Shown here: one piece after another, positions 53,514 to 62,717 of the stretch
How positions within the stretch are numbered: the stretch's first letter is position 1
Layout of the letters: the number at the start of each line of letters is the position of its first letter
Source of the DNA: Marinomonas sargassi
GTDB lineage: Bacteria; Pseudomonadota; Gammaproteobacteria; Pseudomonadales; Marinomonadaceae
DNA: 64,000 bases
NCBI RefSeq assembly: GCF_025716875.1
Contig: NZ_JAOVZB010000005.1
Coordinates: forward strand, 186,001 to 250,000
Direction of reading: 5' to 3'
The notes under the pieces: model-generated
Databases searched by the model: none
Seen by the model: the letters and a program-made list of their open reading frames with translations, nothing else
What the model was told of the DNA's origin: nothing
Translations under genes and position numbers: made by a program

Positions 53514-54170
53514 TCAAGATGTCAGTTTGCTCAGCAGTATTTTCATCCCTGCGAAAGCAAAGAAAACAGTAAAGAAAGCCTCAAATGTACGCCGCATTTT
53601 AAAATAGCCTTGTCGCAAGGTGTCATTAGAGAACAAGATAGCATAGCCAAGGTTCACACAAGCACTTTGAATAAACAACACCGCCACCACAGACAATAAA
53701 CCTTGTGTTGTTACATCACTTGGCAGACCCAAAGCAAATAAAGAACCAAGAAATAAAATGGCCTTAGGGTTGGTCAAATGTATGGCTAAACCTTTGAGGT
53801 AAGAAGAGCGTATTAATGGTTCCATGCTTGCTCTTTGTTGAGCCCTATCTTGTTGGCTATCACCTTGATGATCTGCTGTTTTTTTAAGCGCTTCACGACC
53901 TGATTTATAAGCTAAAAAGAGTAAATACACTGCCCCTACATAACCTATCGCTTCGAACAACCAAACATTCGCATACAACAAAGCCCCCAAACCAAAGGCC
54001 GCTGACAAAGACCAAAACAAGGAGCCCGTTAATATGCCAGAAGCTAGGGCAAGCCCTTGTTTCCTTCCACGATTCATTGAAGTGCTGGCTATCGCTAAAG
54101 TGGCTGGCCCCGGACTTGCCATTGCGATAAAGGCTCCCATTAAAATCAAACCGTATTGAATATCCTGCAT
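53514..54170 (-). CDS. LysE/RhtB-family amino acid exporter
   Basis: 218 aa with six hydrophobic segments. LILMGAFIAMASPGPATLAIASTSMNRGRKQG at the start (residues 8-40) is the family signature, and HLTNPKAILFLGSLF follows the central loop. LysE/RhtB proteins export amino acids such as lysine, threonine or homoserine lactone. It is 22 bp downstream of an EamA exporter gene, and both face a MocR regulator. Its last 15 codons recur as a remnant at 44590. AAGGGA precedes the ATG. Confidence 0.9.
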   Translation of the reverse strand: MQDIQYGLILMGAFIAMASPGPATLAIASTSMNRGRKQGLALASGILTGSLFWSLSAAFGLGALLYANVWLFEAIGYVGAVYLLFLAYKSGREALKKTADHQGDSQQDRAQQRASMEPLIRSSYLKGLAIHLTNPKAILFLGSLFALGLPSDVTTQGLLSVVAVLFIQSACVNLGYAILFSNDTLRQGYFKMRRTFEAFFTVFFAFAGMKILLSKLTS

Positions 54171-54192
54171 AATCGTCCCTTACTAAATGAAC

Positions 54193-55083
54193 CTAAACCG
54201 TATCTGCTCCAAGCTTATTTCGAAACAATCGAGGTAATTGCATTTGCCCGATAAGCAAACCTGCCAGTATCAAAATCGCTGCTGTGATTTCGATTAGCCC
54301 TACCGCTTCATCATAAAACCAGAATCCACCTAAAATACCAAACACAGGTACTAATAGCGTCATGGGAGCAACGCTGGAAACTGAGTATTTCATGATCATC
54401 TTATTCCAGAACCAATAACCCAATAGTGTCGTCGGGTAAGCCTGAAAGAGCACAGAGAACACCACAAAACCATTTAACTGACTTGGTATATTGGTCACTA
54501 CTTCGCTCCCATGGACCACAACTGCCAGTAACAAAAGAGGGATGGGAGCAAACAACATTCCCCAAACATTAAAGGCAAAGATAGACTTGGTATTAGCGCG
54601 TTTCACAATTAAGCCATTCACACTCCAAAAAACAGAAGCAGCCAAGACCAAAATCAGCCCCTTGGTAGTAATCGCACCACCATCGTCATACATAATGAGC
54701 ACCAAGCCTAATAACGCCAAGGCGCAACCTAATAGCTTGTTACGGGTGATCTCTTCATTTAGGAAGTACCAACCCACGAGCAAGCCACTCACTACACTCA
54801 TATCTAATAAAAGTGACGCCATACCTATAGATAGACCTGCATCTATCGATAACGTCGTCATGCCCCAAACACCCACGCCAAAAGACACCCCGTAGGCAAT
54901 GAGATAACGCCACTCAACATCAGGCTTGCGAATAAAAAATATCAAAGGAAATACAGCACAAGTAAAACGCATGGCTGTTAACACCAAAGGGTCGATGCGG
55001 TTCACCCCCAACTTAATCACACTAAAGTTCAGCCCCCAAAGCGCCATTAAGGCAAACAATAATCCAAAGTCTCGTAATTTCAT
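54193..55083 (-). CDS. EamA-family (DMT) transporter
   Basis: 296 aa with ten hydrophobic segments, two EamA repeats. ALMALWGLNFSVIKLGVNRIDPL at the start is typical, the second repeat beginning VFWSVNGLIVKRANTK. Such proteins are mostly amino acid or metabolite exporters. First gene of a two-gene exporter operon with lysE, divergent from the MocR regulator at 55236. Confidence 0.9.
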   Translation of the reverse strand: MKLRDFGLLFALMALWGLNFSVIKLGVNRIDPLVLTAMRFTCAVFPLIFFIRKPDVEWRYLIAYGVSFGVGVWGMTTLSIDAGLSIGMASLLLDMSVVSGLLVGWYFLNEEITRNKLLGCALALLGLVLIMYDDGGAITTKGLILVLAASVFWSVNGLIVKRANTKSIFAFNVWGMLFAPIPLLLLAVVVHGSEVVTNIPSQLNGFVVFSVLFQAYPTTLLGYWFWNKMIMKYSVSSVAPMTLLVPVFGILGGFWFYDEAVGLIEITAAILILAGLLIGQMQLPRLFRNKLGADTV

Positions 55084-55235
55084 GTTTTCTCACTCTTTTG
55101 CATTTATCTTCAACTGGCCTATTTCCCACATCACCAGTATCAAACAAAAACAACAAAGAGTGCAGATTCAATTTTTTATAAAAATTAGAGTACAATTTAA
55201 CAATCGGTTGCCATTCATACCCAAACGAGACAGTT

Positions 55236-56672
55236 ATGACCCTATATGAACGCCTTGCCCAACAGTTTATTGATGACATCAAAACGCAAAAGCTGCCCAT
55301 TGGGAGCCGCTTGCCAGCTCTGCGGGTTATGTCTAAGCAACACAAGGTGAGTATGACGACGGCGACAAAAACCTACGACTACCTCCAGCAAACAGGGTGG
55401 ATTTACGCCCAACCTCAATCTGGGTACTTTGTCTCAAACCAAGCCAGTGCCTACCAAGCCAATAATGCGACCTTCCCCACCATTGCGGTTAACAAGGTTG
55501 AGCAAAGGGACCCTAAGGATTTTGCACCGCAAAATGGCTACAACCCTACGTCAGCCTTATTCACTCCCCTTGGCACCTCTATGATTGCCCCCGAGCTGCA
55601 ACCGATTGATGAGCTACAACGCTGTATTAAACGTGTAACTCGACGCTCGTCTAGCCAGCTTTTTGAGTACCCAGAACCACAGGGGGACAAGGCATTACAA
55701 ATCGCCCTCGCTAACCATTTTCATTATGATCACTTCTCTTTCCACCCTGATAGTCTCGTCATCACCAATGGCTGTATTGATTCAGTGCGCATCGCCATTG
55801 AAACCTTAACCAACGAAGGAGATACCATTGCCATTGGCTCCCCTTGCTTTAGCGGGCTACTGGATTTGTTGGTGGGCTTATCTCGTAAAGTGATAGAGAT
55901 CCCTGTGCAAGAAAGTGGTATAGACCTCGCTTATTTTGAATCCATACTACAACAGGGTGTGGTCGGCGCCTCCTTGTTCAGCACCTCCAACATCAATCCG
56001 ACAGGGCTAACCCTACCCATAGAACAAAAGCAGGCCTTGGCTCAACTTGCGGCTAAGTACCAAACTCCCATGATAGAAGACGACATCTATTTTGAACTTT
56101 GCCATGAAAAGCAAAATACCTTACCCAGCAAACATTGGGATAAAGAGGGCTATGTAATTTGGTGTGGTTCCGTGTCGAAGAGCTTAGCCGCAGGGTTAAG
56201 GCTAGGCTGGTGCTTACCCGGCAAATACCTAGCGCCTTATATCAAAAAACAAATTGCCACAGGATTCGGGGTGAATGGTCTGATGCAATCGGCCATGGCA
56301 GAGTTTATTAATACAGGCGAGTACCGCCGCCACGTCAATAAAATGCGTACTCAGCTAAACCAGCAAATCCACGACTACCGGCATTTTCTAATCAAACACT
56401 TACCAAGTAACGCTAAAGTTAGCCTGCCCTACGGCGGTATTGTCCTTTGGATACAAATACCAAACCTAGACTCAACCCAACTTGCTAACGAGGCACTTCT
56501 TCATAATATTGATTTTCGCAGTGGTGCTTGTTTTAGTACTCACGATTACTACCACGACTGCTTCCGTATCAACTGTGGCTGGCCATTAGTTGAATCCCAA
56601 GATAAAAACAGCGTTTATCAACAGCTCAAGAAATTGTGCCAATTAGTCCAGTCTACTAACTCATTATCTTAA
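55236..56672 (+). CDS. MocR-family regulator (GntR HTH fused to aminotransferase)
   Basis: 478 aa. The N-terminal GntR winged HTH (LYERLAQQFIDDIKTQKLPI, then SMTTATKTYDYLQQTGWI) is followed by a class I aminotransferase-like domain from about residue 110. The PLP-lysine region is VSKSLAAGLRLGW near residue 310. MocR proteins use PLP chemistry with an amino acid as a sensor. Divergent from the EamA-lysE exporter operon, which it probably regulates. Confidence 0.92.
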   Translation: MTLYERLAQQFIDDIKTQKLPIGSRLPALRVMSKQHKVSMTTATKTYDYLQQTGWIYAQPQSGYFVSNQASAYQANNATFPTIAVNKVEQRDPKDFAPQNGYNPTSALFTPLGTSMIAPELQPIDELQRCIKRVTRRSSSQLFEYPEPQGDKALQIALANHFHYDHFSFHPDSLVITNGCIDSVRIAIETLTNEGDTIAIGSPCFSGLLDLLVGLSRKVIEIPVQESGIDLAYFESILQQGVVGASLFSTSNINPTGLTLPIEQKQALAQLAAKYQTPMIEDDIYFELCHEKQNTLPSKHWDKEGYVIWCGSVSKSLAAGLRLGWCLPGKYLAPYIKKQIATGFGVNGLMQSAMAEFINTGEYRRHVNKMRTQLNQQIHDYRHFLIKHLPSNAKVSLPYGGIVLWIQIPNLDSTQLANEALLHNIDFRSGACFSTHDYYHDCFRINCGWPLVESQDKNSVYQQLKKLCQLVQSTNSLS

Positions 56673-56795
56673 GCTAGTTTCTTTCTGAGAGTTTATTTTG
56701 GCTAACTTCACACGCCTTAAATGTGTTATGTTATAACGTATCTATATTTATTAAATTCAGCTATCCAGCTCAGTTACGAATTAAGAGAGAAAATC

Positions 56796-58160
56796 ATGTC
56801 GAGCAAGATCCCAGTTACTGTCCTTACCGGTTTCCTTGGTAGCGGTAAAACTACCTTACTAAACCGTATTTTGTCTGAAGAGCATGGCTTGCGTATTGCC
56901 GTTATTGAAAATGAATTTGGTGAAATTGGCATAGACCAAGACTTGGTAATTAACGCGGATGAAGAAATCTTCGAGATGAACAACGGCTGTATTTGCTGCA
57001 CGGTTCGTGGAGATTTAATTCGAATATTAAATGAATTAGCAGAACGAAAAGACAAATTCGATCGCGTTATTTTAGAAACCACAGGCATGGCAGACCCAGG
57101 CCCTGTTGCGCAAACTTTCTTTGTAGACCCTTCTATCCAAAAGCAATATGAATTAGACGGCATCATCACCTTAGTCGATTCTAAGCATGTCCACGCTCAC
57201 CTTGATGACAAGACAGACGAAGTCATGGCGCAGGCCGCCTTTGCTGATCGCATTATTCTGAACAAAGCAGACTTGGTCTCCAACGAAGAGATGCGTAGCC
57301 TCAAAACACGCTTACAAGGCATAAACCAACTTGCTGGCTTCTATTCTGCCACCATGGCAGATGCCCCCATAAAAGAGTTGCTAGATATTGGCGGCTTTAA
57401 CCTAGAACGTGCGGTGGACATTAAGCCAAACTTTTTGGAACCAGAATACCCTTTCGAATGGGCAGGTATTTGGCAATTGGAAGCAGGGCAATATCGATTC
57501 AAACTAGCCAACGGCCCAGATCCTGACATGACCTTCTTGATATCTAAAGCCGATACCTCTTCCGAAGCTGAAATCAAACGTTTGGCAGAAGAAGTCTTTA
57601 TTGCCTTCTCGAAAGACGGTGAGCCAGTATCTCATCAAGAAGAGTTAACTGACTTGAATAAAGCCTACCAATTACAACTGGCTGGTCTCGATCACTATGA
57701 GTTTACTTTCAATGTGTCAGACGATGATGCGAATACCAAGATCGCCGTTTACTCTCAACACACGCCAGAAGAGTTTGACATGGTACTGGTCAATCAAGAC
57801 GACCAAGCCCAAGCTCCAAGCGATCAATATTATTTTGATGCGGGTCATGAACATAATGATGAGGTAGGCTCAGTGTCTATTGAGTTACCCGGCGTATTTA
57901 ATGTTTCCTTCATCAACGCTTGGCTCGAAATGTTCCTGCAAGAGAAAGGACCTGACATTTACCGTATGAAAGGTATTCTAGGTGCCCATGGGGAAGAGAA
58001 TAGATTGATTTTCCAAGGTGTTCATATGCTATTTGGTTGTCAGTTAGGTAAACCTTGGGGCGATGAAAAACCAGTTAACCGTATGATTTTTATTGGCAAG
58101 AACCTAGATGAAGACTATATTCGCGGTTCATTAGAACGCTGTTTATACAAAGCGTCCTAA
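56796..58160 (+). CDS. CobW/COG0523-family GTPase, putative metal chaperone
   Basis: 454 aa from the ATG at 56796 behind AGAGAGAAAA; a longer reading is not supported. G1 motif GFLGSGKTT (12-20), the metal-binding CxCC as C65-I-C67-C68, ETTGMADPGP for G3 and NKAD for G4. A CobW C-terminal domain follows (GVHMLFGCQLGKPW). Such proteins deliver zinc, cobalt or similar ions to client enzymes. Longer than many relatives because of an acidic linker near residues 290-360 with the His motif AGHEHND. Client and metal not indicated by neighbours. Confidence 0.9.
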   Translation: MSSKIPVTVLTGFLGSGKTTLLNRILSEEHGLRIAVIENEFGEIGIDQDLVINADEEIFEMNNGCICCTVRGDLIRILNELAERKDKFDRVILETTGMADPGPVAQTFFVDPSIQKQYELDGIITLVDSKHVHAHLDDKTDEVMAQAAFADRIILNKADLVSNEEMRSLKTRLQGINQLAGFYSATMADAPIKELLDIGGFNLERAVDIKPNFLEPEYPFEWAGIWQLEAGQYRFKLANGPDPDMTFLISKADTSSEAEIKRLAEEVFIAFSKDGEPVSHQEELTDLNKAYQLQLAGLDHYEFTFNVSDDDANTKIAVYSQHTPEEFDMVLVNQDDQAQAPSDQYYFDAGHEHNDEVGSVSIELPGVFNVSFINAWLEMFLQEKGPDIYRMKGILGAHGEENRLIFQGVHMLFGCQLGKPWGDEKPVNRMIFIGKNLDEDYIRGSLERCLYKAS

Positions 58161-58221
58161 ACTAAAGATTAATACCCTAAGTATCAAAACCTTAAGTATT
58201 TAAAGAAAGTGGCCTCAGTAA

Positions 58222-58665
58222 ATGAAAGACATAAAAAATGTTTTCCGCAATCTCGAAAAGAAGCTGGAACAAGCAAGCTGGTTTGATGACGGCTGGGAAA
58301 TATATAACCGTGGCCCTTATCTGCAACTCTATAAGGACACTTGGTATAACCACAATCAAGGTGGTGTGCATTTTGAAACCTTCATTGAAGCCCCCCAGAT
58401 GAAGCAAAAGGCCTTCCCTATTTGCCTACATGCTGAGGAAGATTGCCCCTCACAGCCAGAATTTATCGAACGCTTTCTGGCTCTAGAGAGCGACCGTATA
58501 AAAAGCTGGAAGGGCTATCAAACCATAGGTAAGGGATACCATATCTGCCAACGCTCCATGCCCCTTAACTTTAAAAACCTAGAACAAAAGATTTTTGAAG
58601 AACTAAACCGACTACGTCAACTTGAAGCGAGTATCGACCAAGCTTTTCGTCAGACCGGTAACTAG
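58222..58665 (+). CDS. Small conserved hypothetical protein
   Basis: 147 aa. I do not recognise a named family. The protein begins with a charged helix (KDIKNVFRNLEKKLEQASWF), then YNRGPYLQLYKDTWYNHNQGGVHFETF, a beta-rich middle with two Cys (ICLHAEEDCP) and a final coiled-coil-like helix (FEELNRLRQLEASIDQAF). No signal peptide or membrane segment. It sits between the CobW gene and two DUF1289 genes on the same strand and may be cotranscribed with them. Confidence 0.6.
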   Translation: MKDIKNVFRNLEKKLEQASWFDDGWEIYNRGPYLQLYKDTWYNHNQGGVHFETFIEAPQMKQKAFPICLHAEEDCPSQPEFIERFLALESDRIKSWKGYQTIGKGYHICQRSMPLNFKNLEQKIFEELNRLRQLEASIDQAFRQTGN

Positions 58666-58688
58666 CAACAGCCATCAAGGAAGCCTTT

Positions 58689-58892
58689 ATGAAACGTCAA
58701 AAATCTCCTTGTACCAATGTGTGTGACTTTTCTCACTACAAAGGCTGGTGTGCTGGCTGTGGCTGCACACGCCAAGAACTTAAAGATTGGAAACACATGG
58801 AGCCCGACAACATCAACGAGCTTCAAGAAAAACTGCAAAAAAGAATGGATCAAATGGCTAAGTTCCGTACAGAAAACAAATGGAAGGGCTAA
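58689..58892 (+). CDS. DUF1289 domain protein, copy 1
   Basis: 67 aa, Cys-rich. The pattern SPCTNVCDFSHYKGWCAGCG carries five Cys within 20 residues, followed by C-T-R and a helical charged tail. DUF1289 proteins are small putative metal-binding proteins of unknown function. AGGAA precedes the ATG. A closely related copy lies 160 bp downstream. Confidence 0.85.
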   Translation: MKRQKSPCTNVCDFSHYKGWCAGCGCTRQELKDWKHMEPDNINELQEKLQKRMDQMAKFRTENKWKG

Positions 58893-59051
58893 TGGCTTTA
58901 AGCCCTTTAATAGCCTACGCAAACTTTCTAGGTATGCAACAAATTCAACCCACCCCGAGTTTAGAAACAACCTTGAAAGTGACCGCTATGGCATCTCAAT
59001 CATTACTGCCAATAAAAGCGGATTAAACGACCTCAATACGGAGTCAGGATC

Positions 59052-59255
59052 ATGAAACGTCAAAAAAGCCCATGTATCGACGCATGCGATTTTTCTCACC
59101 AAAAAGGTTGGTGTGCTGGCTGTGGCCGTACCCGACCAGAATGTAACCAGTGGAAAAATATGAAGCCCTACGACATCAACAAGCTGCAAAAAGAGTTACA
59201 GAAAAGACTGGGGAAGATGGCAGAATTTCGCGCAAAGAATAAATTGAAGGGATAG
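59052..59255 (+). CDS. DUF1289 domain protein, copy 2
   Basis: 67 aa, same length as copy 1 at 58689 and clearly its tandem duplicate: SPCIDACDFSHQKGWCAGCG against SPCTNVCDFSHYKGWCAGCG. The sixth Cys of copy 1 (GCGCTR) is Arg here (GCGRTR), while an extra Cys appears at PECNQW. TCAGGA precedes the ATG. Confidence 0.85.
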   Translation: MKRQKSPCIDACDFSHQKGWCAGCGRTRPECNQWKNMKPYDINKLQKELQKRLGKMAEFRAKNKLKG

Positions 59256-59267
59256 CTCTCATGATTT

Positions 59268-60014
59268 TCACTTTCCGTTTTTAACTTCAGATTGCCAATT
59301 TATATACTTACAAACACCCTCTAAGTCAGGAAATATTGTCTGGTAACTCACTCCAAGAGTATCTAGATCTTTCAATATTTTATCTTTATTAGCGGGGTTC
59401 ACCGATATTTTAATCATACCTTCTGCATGGTGTTCAAGCTCCCCCAAAGGTATAAACCGTCCATACTTCCTTGATGGGGAATGCACTGTAAACCAACCAT
59501 CTTGCGCAATTACCCTAGTATCTTCTAGCCTAGTTCTTAGGATAGACGTCCCATTATGCTGGCTTGTTTCCGACATTTTATCCCGATTTAAATAATCAAT
59601 ATCCCAGTGAGGCAAAAGTATATAAACATGTGGATTATCATTAGATGCTCTATCACTACATGCAAACCACATAGCCACCAAAGGATTTGTTGTCCAATCC
59701 AAAAGCCTAGTCGCAAGCCCGTAGTGCTGAGCTAAGGTCAATACGCCCCAAACATCGAGTTGAGATAATTCTCTGTGTAACCGCCCCCTAATTTTAAATT
59801 CAGAAAGTAAATATGATTCCTTCAGTAATGGGTCTTGACCGTCTATATCCCTAGCAATTTTCGGCAATAAAGGGAAATCTTGCCCTTGACCACGGTATAA
59901 AAGATGTCCTTCTTGTTTAACATTATGTTTTTGCATTTCATCAAAATGAGCGACGTTTTTTTCTTCCACCAGACTTAAATATTCAGTCACAGAGTCAACT
60001 CTCTCAATTTGCAT
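59268..60014 (-). CDS. FRG domain-containing protein
   Basis: 248 aa from the ATG at 60014, chosen because GAGGA is well spaced; ATG 60020 is too close to it. The FRG domain is clear: LLYRGQGQDFPLLPKIAR (38-55), then AQHYGLATRLLDWT (95-108) and NPLVAMWFA (110-118). FRG proteins occur in putative toxin or phage-defence modules; the biochemical role is not established to my knowledge. It overlaps the end of the XRE gene by 11 bp. Unusually AT-rich with many AUA codons compared with neighbours. Confidence 0.85.
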   Translation of the reverse strand: MQIERVDSVTEYLSLVEEKNVAHFDEMQKHNVKQEGHLLYRGQGQDFPLLPKIARDIDGQDPLLKESYLLSEFKIRGRLHRELSQLDVWGVLTLAQHYGLATRLLDWTTNPLVAMWFACSDRASNDNPHVYILLPHWDIDYLNRDKMSETSQHNGTSILRTRLEDTRVIAQDGWFTVHSPSRKYGRFIPLGELEHHAEGMIKISVNPANKDKILKDLDTLGVSYQTIFPDLEGVCKYINWQSEVKNGK

Positions 60015-60921
60015 TTTCATCTTCCTCGAAATATCTCTCTTCTCTAATGTACTTATCTACACATCTTTTAGGCATATCAATTAGCGCCACATTATCGCTG
60101 GGTATATAAAAGTCAAACTTTTCATTACTCAGATTTAACATCATTACTGATTCCCCTATGTCAGCACTAAACATAAGTTCAGATAGCCTAGATCCTTCAA
60201 CGATATGAGAAAAAGTCCTACCCTCCACATTATATATTTGTGTTTCTAAAACAAGCTCTGCTATTTTCTCAAAGTCTAAATCATGAACATCTGTAAACGT
60301 CTCAACTGCCTTTATGACCGTATTGGACACACTCCTCTCACCTTCCCCGCCATCTTCCCAGTCACCTTCTAACCAGCAATATTCTTCTAAACCTTTATAG
60401 AATTCACTAGGGTTACCTGAGTAGCCATCCCAAGGAGGACTCCAATCCTCCTCGGGAGGATCCGCATAATCATCCAGAACCCACATACGGCTTACCCTAG
60501 TTGGCCTAAATACTAGAATTCTATTATTCAATGTCTCTACAATTAGCCACTCATCTCTAGAGCTTATATTATCTAAAACATTCGATATCTTATTAGCTTG
60601 CCCTAATGTTATTGGAAACCACTTAGAATCTTTTTTCCCGTTTAGACATAACCCAAAATGCCCCCACCAGCCATCTGCTTCACCTTTACCGAGAATATAA
60701 TATGGATGCGTCGTAAGATAAGGTTCATTACCTTCAATCATATCCTGAAGTTCTTCCGAACTTGAGCCTAAATAATATGCAAGACTACTAAGACTATCTT
60801 TAGAAATACTACTAGCATCTTCTTCCCAGCGTTTTACCTCTTCAGAAGACACTCCTATTTGATCAGCTAATCCAGAGTAACTTAGGTTTCTTGACTCTCT
60901 CAATTTCTTAAGCACTGACAT
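60004..60921 (-). CDS. XRE-type HTH protein with unknown C-terminal domain
   Basis: 305 aa. A Cro/C1 helix-turn-helix lies at residues 5-60 (KLRESRNLSYSGLADQIGVS). A long acidic, Trp-rich region (YADPPEEDWSPPWDGYSGN) with no family I recognise follows. CAGGAA precedes the ATG. It is upstream of and overlaps the FRG gene, an arrangement like antitoxin/regulator plus toxin. The DNA is AT-rich relative to the flanking genes, suggesting recent acquisition. Confidence 0.75.
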   Translation of the reverse strand: MSVLKKLRESRNLSYSGLADQIGVSSEEVKRWEEDASSISKDSLSSLAYYLGSSSEELQDMIEGNEPYLTTHPYYILGKGEADGWWGHFGLCLNGKKDSKWFPITLGQANKISNVLDNISSRDEWLIVETLNNRILVFRPTRVSRMWVLDDYADPPEEDWSPPWDGYSGNPSEFYKGLEEYCWLEGDWEDGGEGERSVSNTVIKAVETFTDVHDLDFEKIAELVLETQIYNVEGRTFSHIVEGSRLSELMFSADIGESVMMLNLSNEKFDFYIPSDNVALIDMPKRCVDKYIREERYFEEDENAN

Positions 60922-61000
60922 TTCCTGTCCTGTATAAAATTAAATGACCTTATTAATAAAAATAATACGCCCTATTTTATAGCGAATTCAAAACTTGTTT

Positions 61001-62674
61001 TTATATCCCTTTTAACTGCGGCATGAAAGACAACAGCTCTTGGGTATAGGCGTGTTGAGGGTTCGTAAATAACGCCTCCGTTTCCCTTTGTTCTACCATG
61101 ATGCCACCTTGCATGACGCCAACTCGATCACACATTTGTCGAATTACAGGCAAGTCGTGACTGATGAACAGCATAGTGAGGTTTAGGTGCTCTTGCAGGT
61201 CTTTTAGGATATTCAAAATTTGCGCTTGAATAGACACATCCAAGGCAGAAGTGGGCTCATCACAAATTAAAAAGCGTGGCTGCGTAGCTAACGCACGGGC
61301 AATGGAAATACGCTGGCGTTGACCGCCTGAAAACTCATGGGGGTATTTTTTACCTGCCGCTGCGGTTAATCCTACTTGTTCAAGTAATTCATCCACTCGC
61401 TTTTGTAAGGCCTTACCGCTCAATAACTTATGGTGCTTTGCGGGTTCACCAATAATGGCATCTATACGCATGCGAGGGTTAAGAGACGAATACGGGTCTT
61501 GGAAGATCATTTGAATCTGGCGGCGGTAATCACTTAAATCTTTTACACCTGTCACTGGCTTGCCATCAAATAGGATGCTACCACCGTCTACGCCATATAA
61601 ACCTGCAATCATGCGAGCAATGGTCGACTTGCCTGAACCACTTTCCCCTACGATGCCGAACACTTCCCCTTGTTGAATATTGAAGCTCACCTCATCCACC
61701 GCCGTGGAATATTCTTGACTAGATGGCAACAAAGCAGACTTTTTTAAGAAGCGCTTGGTCAGCTTAGACACTTCAAATAAAGGCTGGTTGGCATCAATCT
61801 CGGTTTTATTCCAGTTGCGCGCTAGGTCGTCAATCTGAAAGTCTTGAGTACGACCACCATAAGATACCAAGGGAAAGCGGTGCATTCTTTCATTGGGTCG
61901 AGGCACGGCGGCAATCAAGCTCTGTGTATAAGCATGTTTGGGTTGGCCTAATACTTGTGAAGTCAGGCCATTTTCCACCACCTTGCCTTGATACATTACC
62001 GTCATTACGTCGGTAGTATCGGCGATAACGCCCATGTCATGGGTAATCAGGATAACCCCAACCTGTTTTTCACGGGCGAGCTCCTTAATCAAAGCCAAGA
62101 CTTGCGCTTGAACAGACACATCCAAGGCTGTGGTTGGCTCATCGGCAATAATCACATCAGGCTCAGAACACAAAGCTAAGGCAATCACAATACGCTGACG
62201 CATGCCCCCCGAAAACTGATGTGGGTACTGGGTAATGCGTGTTTTAGGATCAGGAATACGTACCAGTTCAAGCAGTTCGATGGCTCTTTGATTCGCTTCG
62301 TCTTGAGTTAAATTTAAATGAGCGCGGATGGTTTCCGTTAACTGATCACCAATCGTTAGCAAAGGGTTCAAGGAGGTGAGCGGGTCTTGGAATATCATGC
62401 TAATTTGCTTACCACGCAAGGCCTGCATAGCAGCTGTATTCAACCCACTTATGTGTTCACCTTTCAGGGAAATAGTGCCGCCTGTAATGTGGCCCGGCTT
62501 TTCCAAGAGCCCCATAATAGCGACTCCAATGGTAGATTTTCCTGCTCCCGATTCGCCAACCAAACCATGGATCTGACCCGCTTCCACTGACAAGCTTGCC
62601 CCATCAACCGCCACAAAGGCACCCTGACGAGTAGGAAATTCAACAGTTAATTCATCTATCTCAAGTAATGACAT
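61001..62674 (-). CDS. Peptide-type ABC transporter, double ATP-binding protein
   Basis: 557 aa with two complete ATPase halves (Dpp/Opp/Gsi/YejF group). Half one: GESGAGKST, FQDPLTSLNPLLT, FSGGMRQRIVIALAL, DVIIADEPTTALD. Half two, from about residue 300: GESGSGKST, FQDPYSSLNPRMR, FSGGQRQRISIARAL, ICDEPTSALD. The fused form replaces separate DppD and DppF. Permease genes lie upstream on the same strand. Between it and the permease is a palindromic element (62718-62844). Substrate (dipeptide, glutathione or another small peptide) cannot be told. Confidence 0.92.
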   Translation of the reverse strand: MSLLEIDELTVEFPTRQGAFVAVDGASLSVEAGQIHGLVGESGAGKSTIGVAIMGLLEKPGHITGGTISLKGEHISGLNTAAMQALRGKQISMIFQDPLTSLNPLLTIGDQLTETIRAHLNLTQDEANQRAIELLELVRIPDPKTRITQYPHQFSGGMRQRIVIALALCSEPDVIIADEPTTALDVSVQAQVLALIKELAREKQVGVILITHDMGVIADTTDVMTVMYQGKVVENGLTSQVLGQPKHAYTQSLIAAVPRPNERMHRFPLVSYGGRTQDFQIDDLARNWNKTEIDANQPLFEVSKLTKRFLKKSALLPSSQEYSTAVDEVSFNIQQGEVFGIVGESGSGKSTIARMIAGLYGVDGGSILFDGKPVTGVKDLSDYRRQIQMIFQDPYSSLNPRMRIDAIIGEPAKHHKLLSGKALQKRVDELLEQVGLTAAAGKKYPHEFSGGQRQRISIARALATQPRFLICDEPTSALDVSIQAQILNILKDLQEHLNLTMLFISHDLPVIRQMCDRVGVMQGGIMVEQRETEALFTNPQHAYTQELLSFMPQLKGI

Positions 62675-62717
62675 TTTACTTCTCGAATTCTTTTTAATGG
62701 ATGTTTTCGGGAGGACA

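Noticed and set aside
58717..59055. 112-aa ORF spanning both DUF1289 genes
   Set aside because: It overlaps the first DUF1289 gene in another frame; the Cys-rich frame is conserved between the two copies, this one is not.
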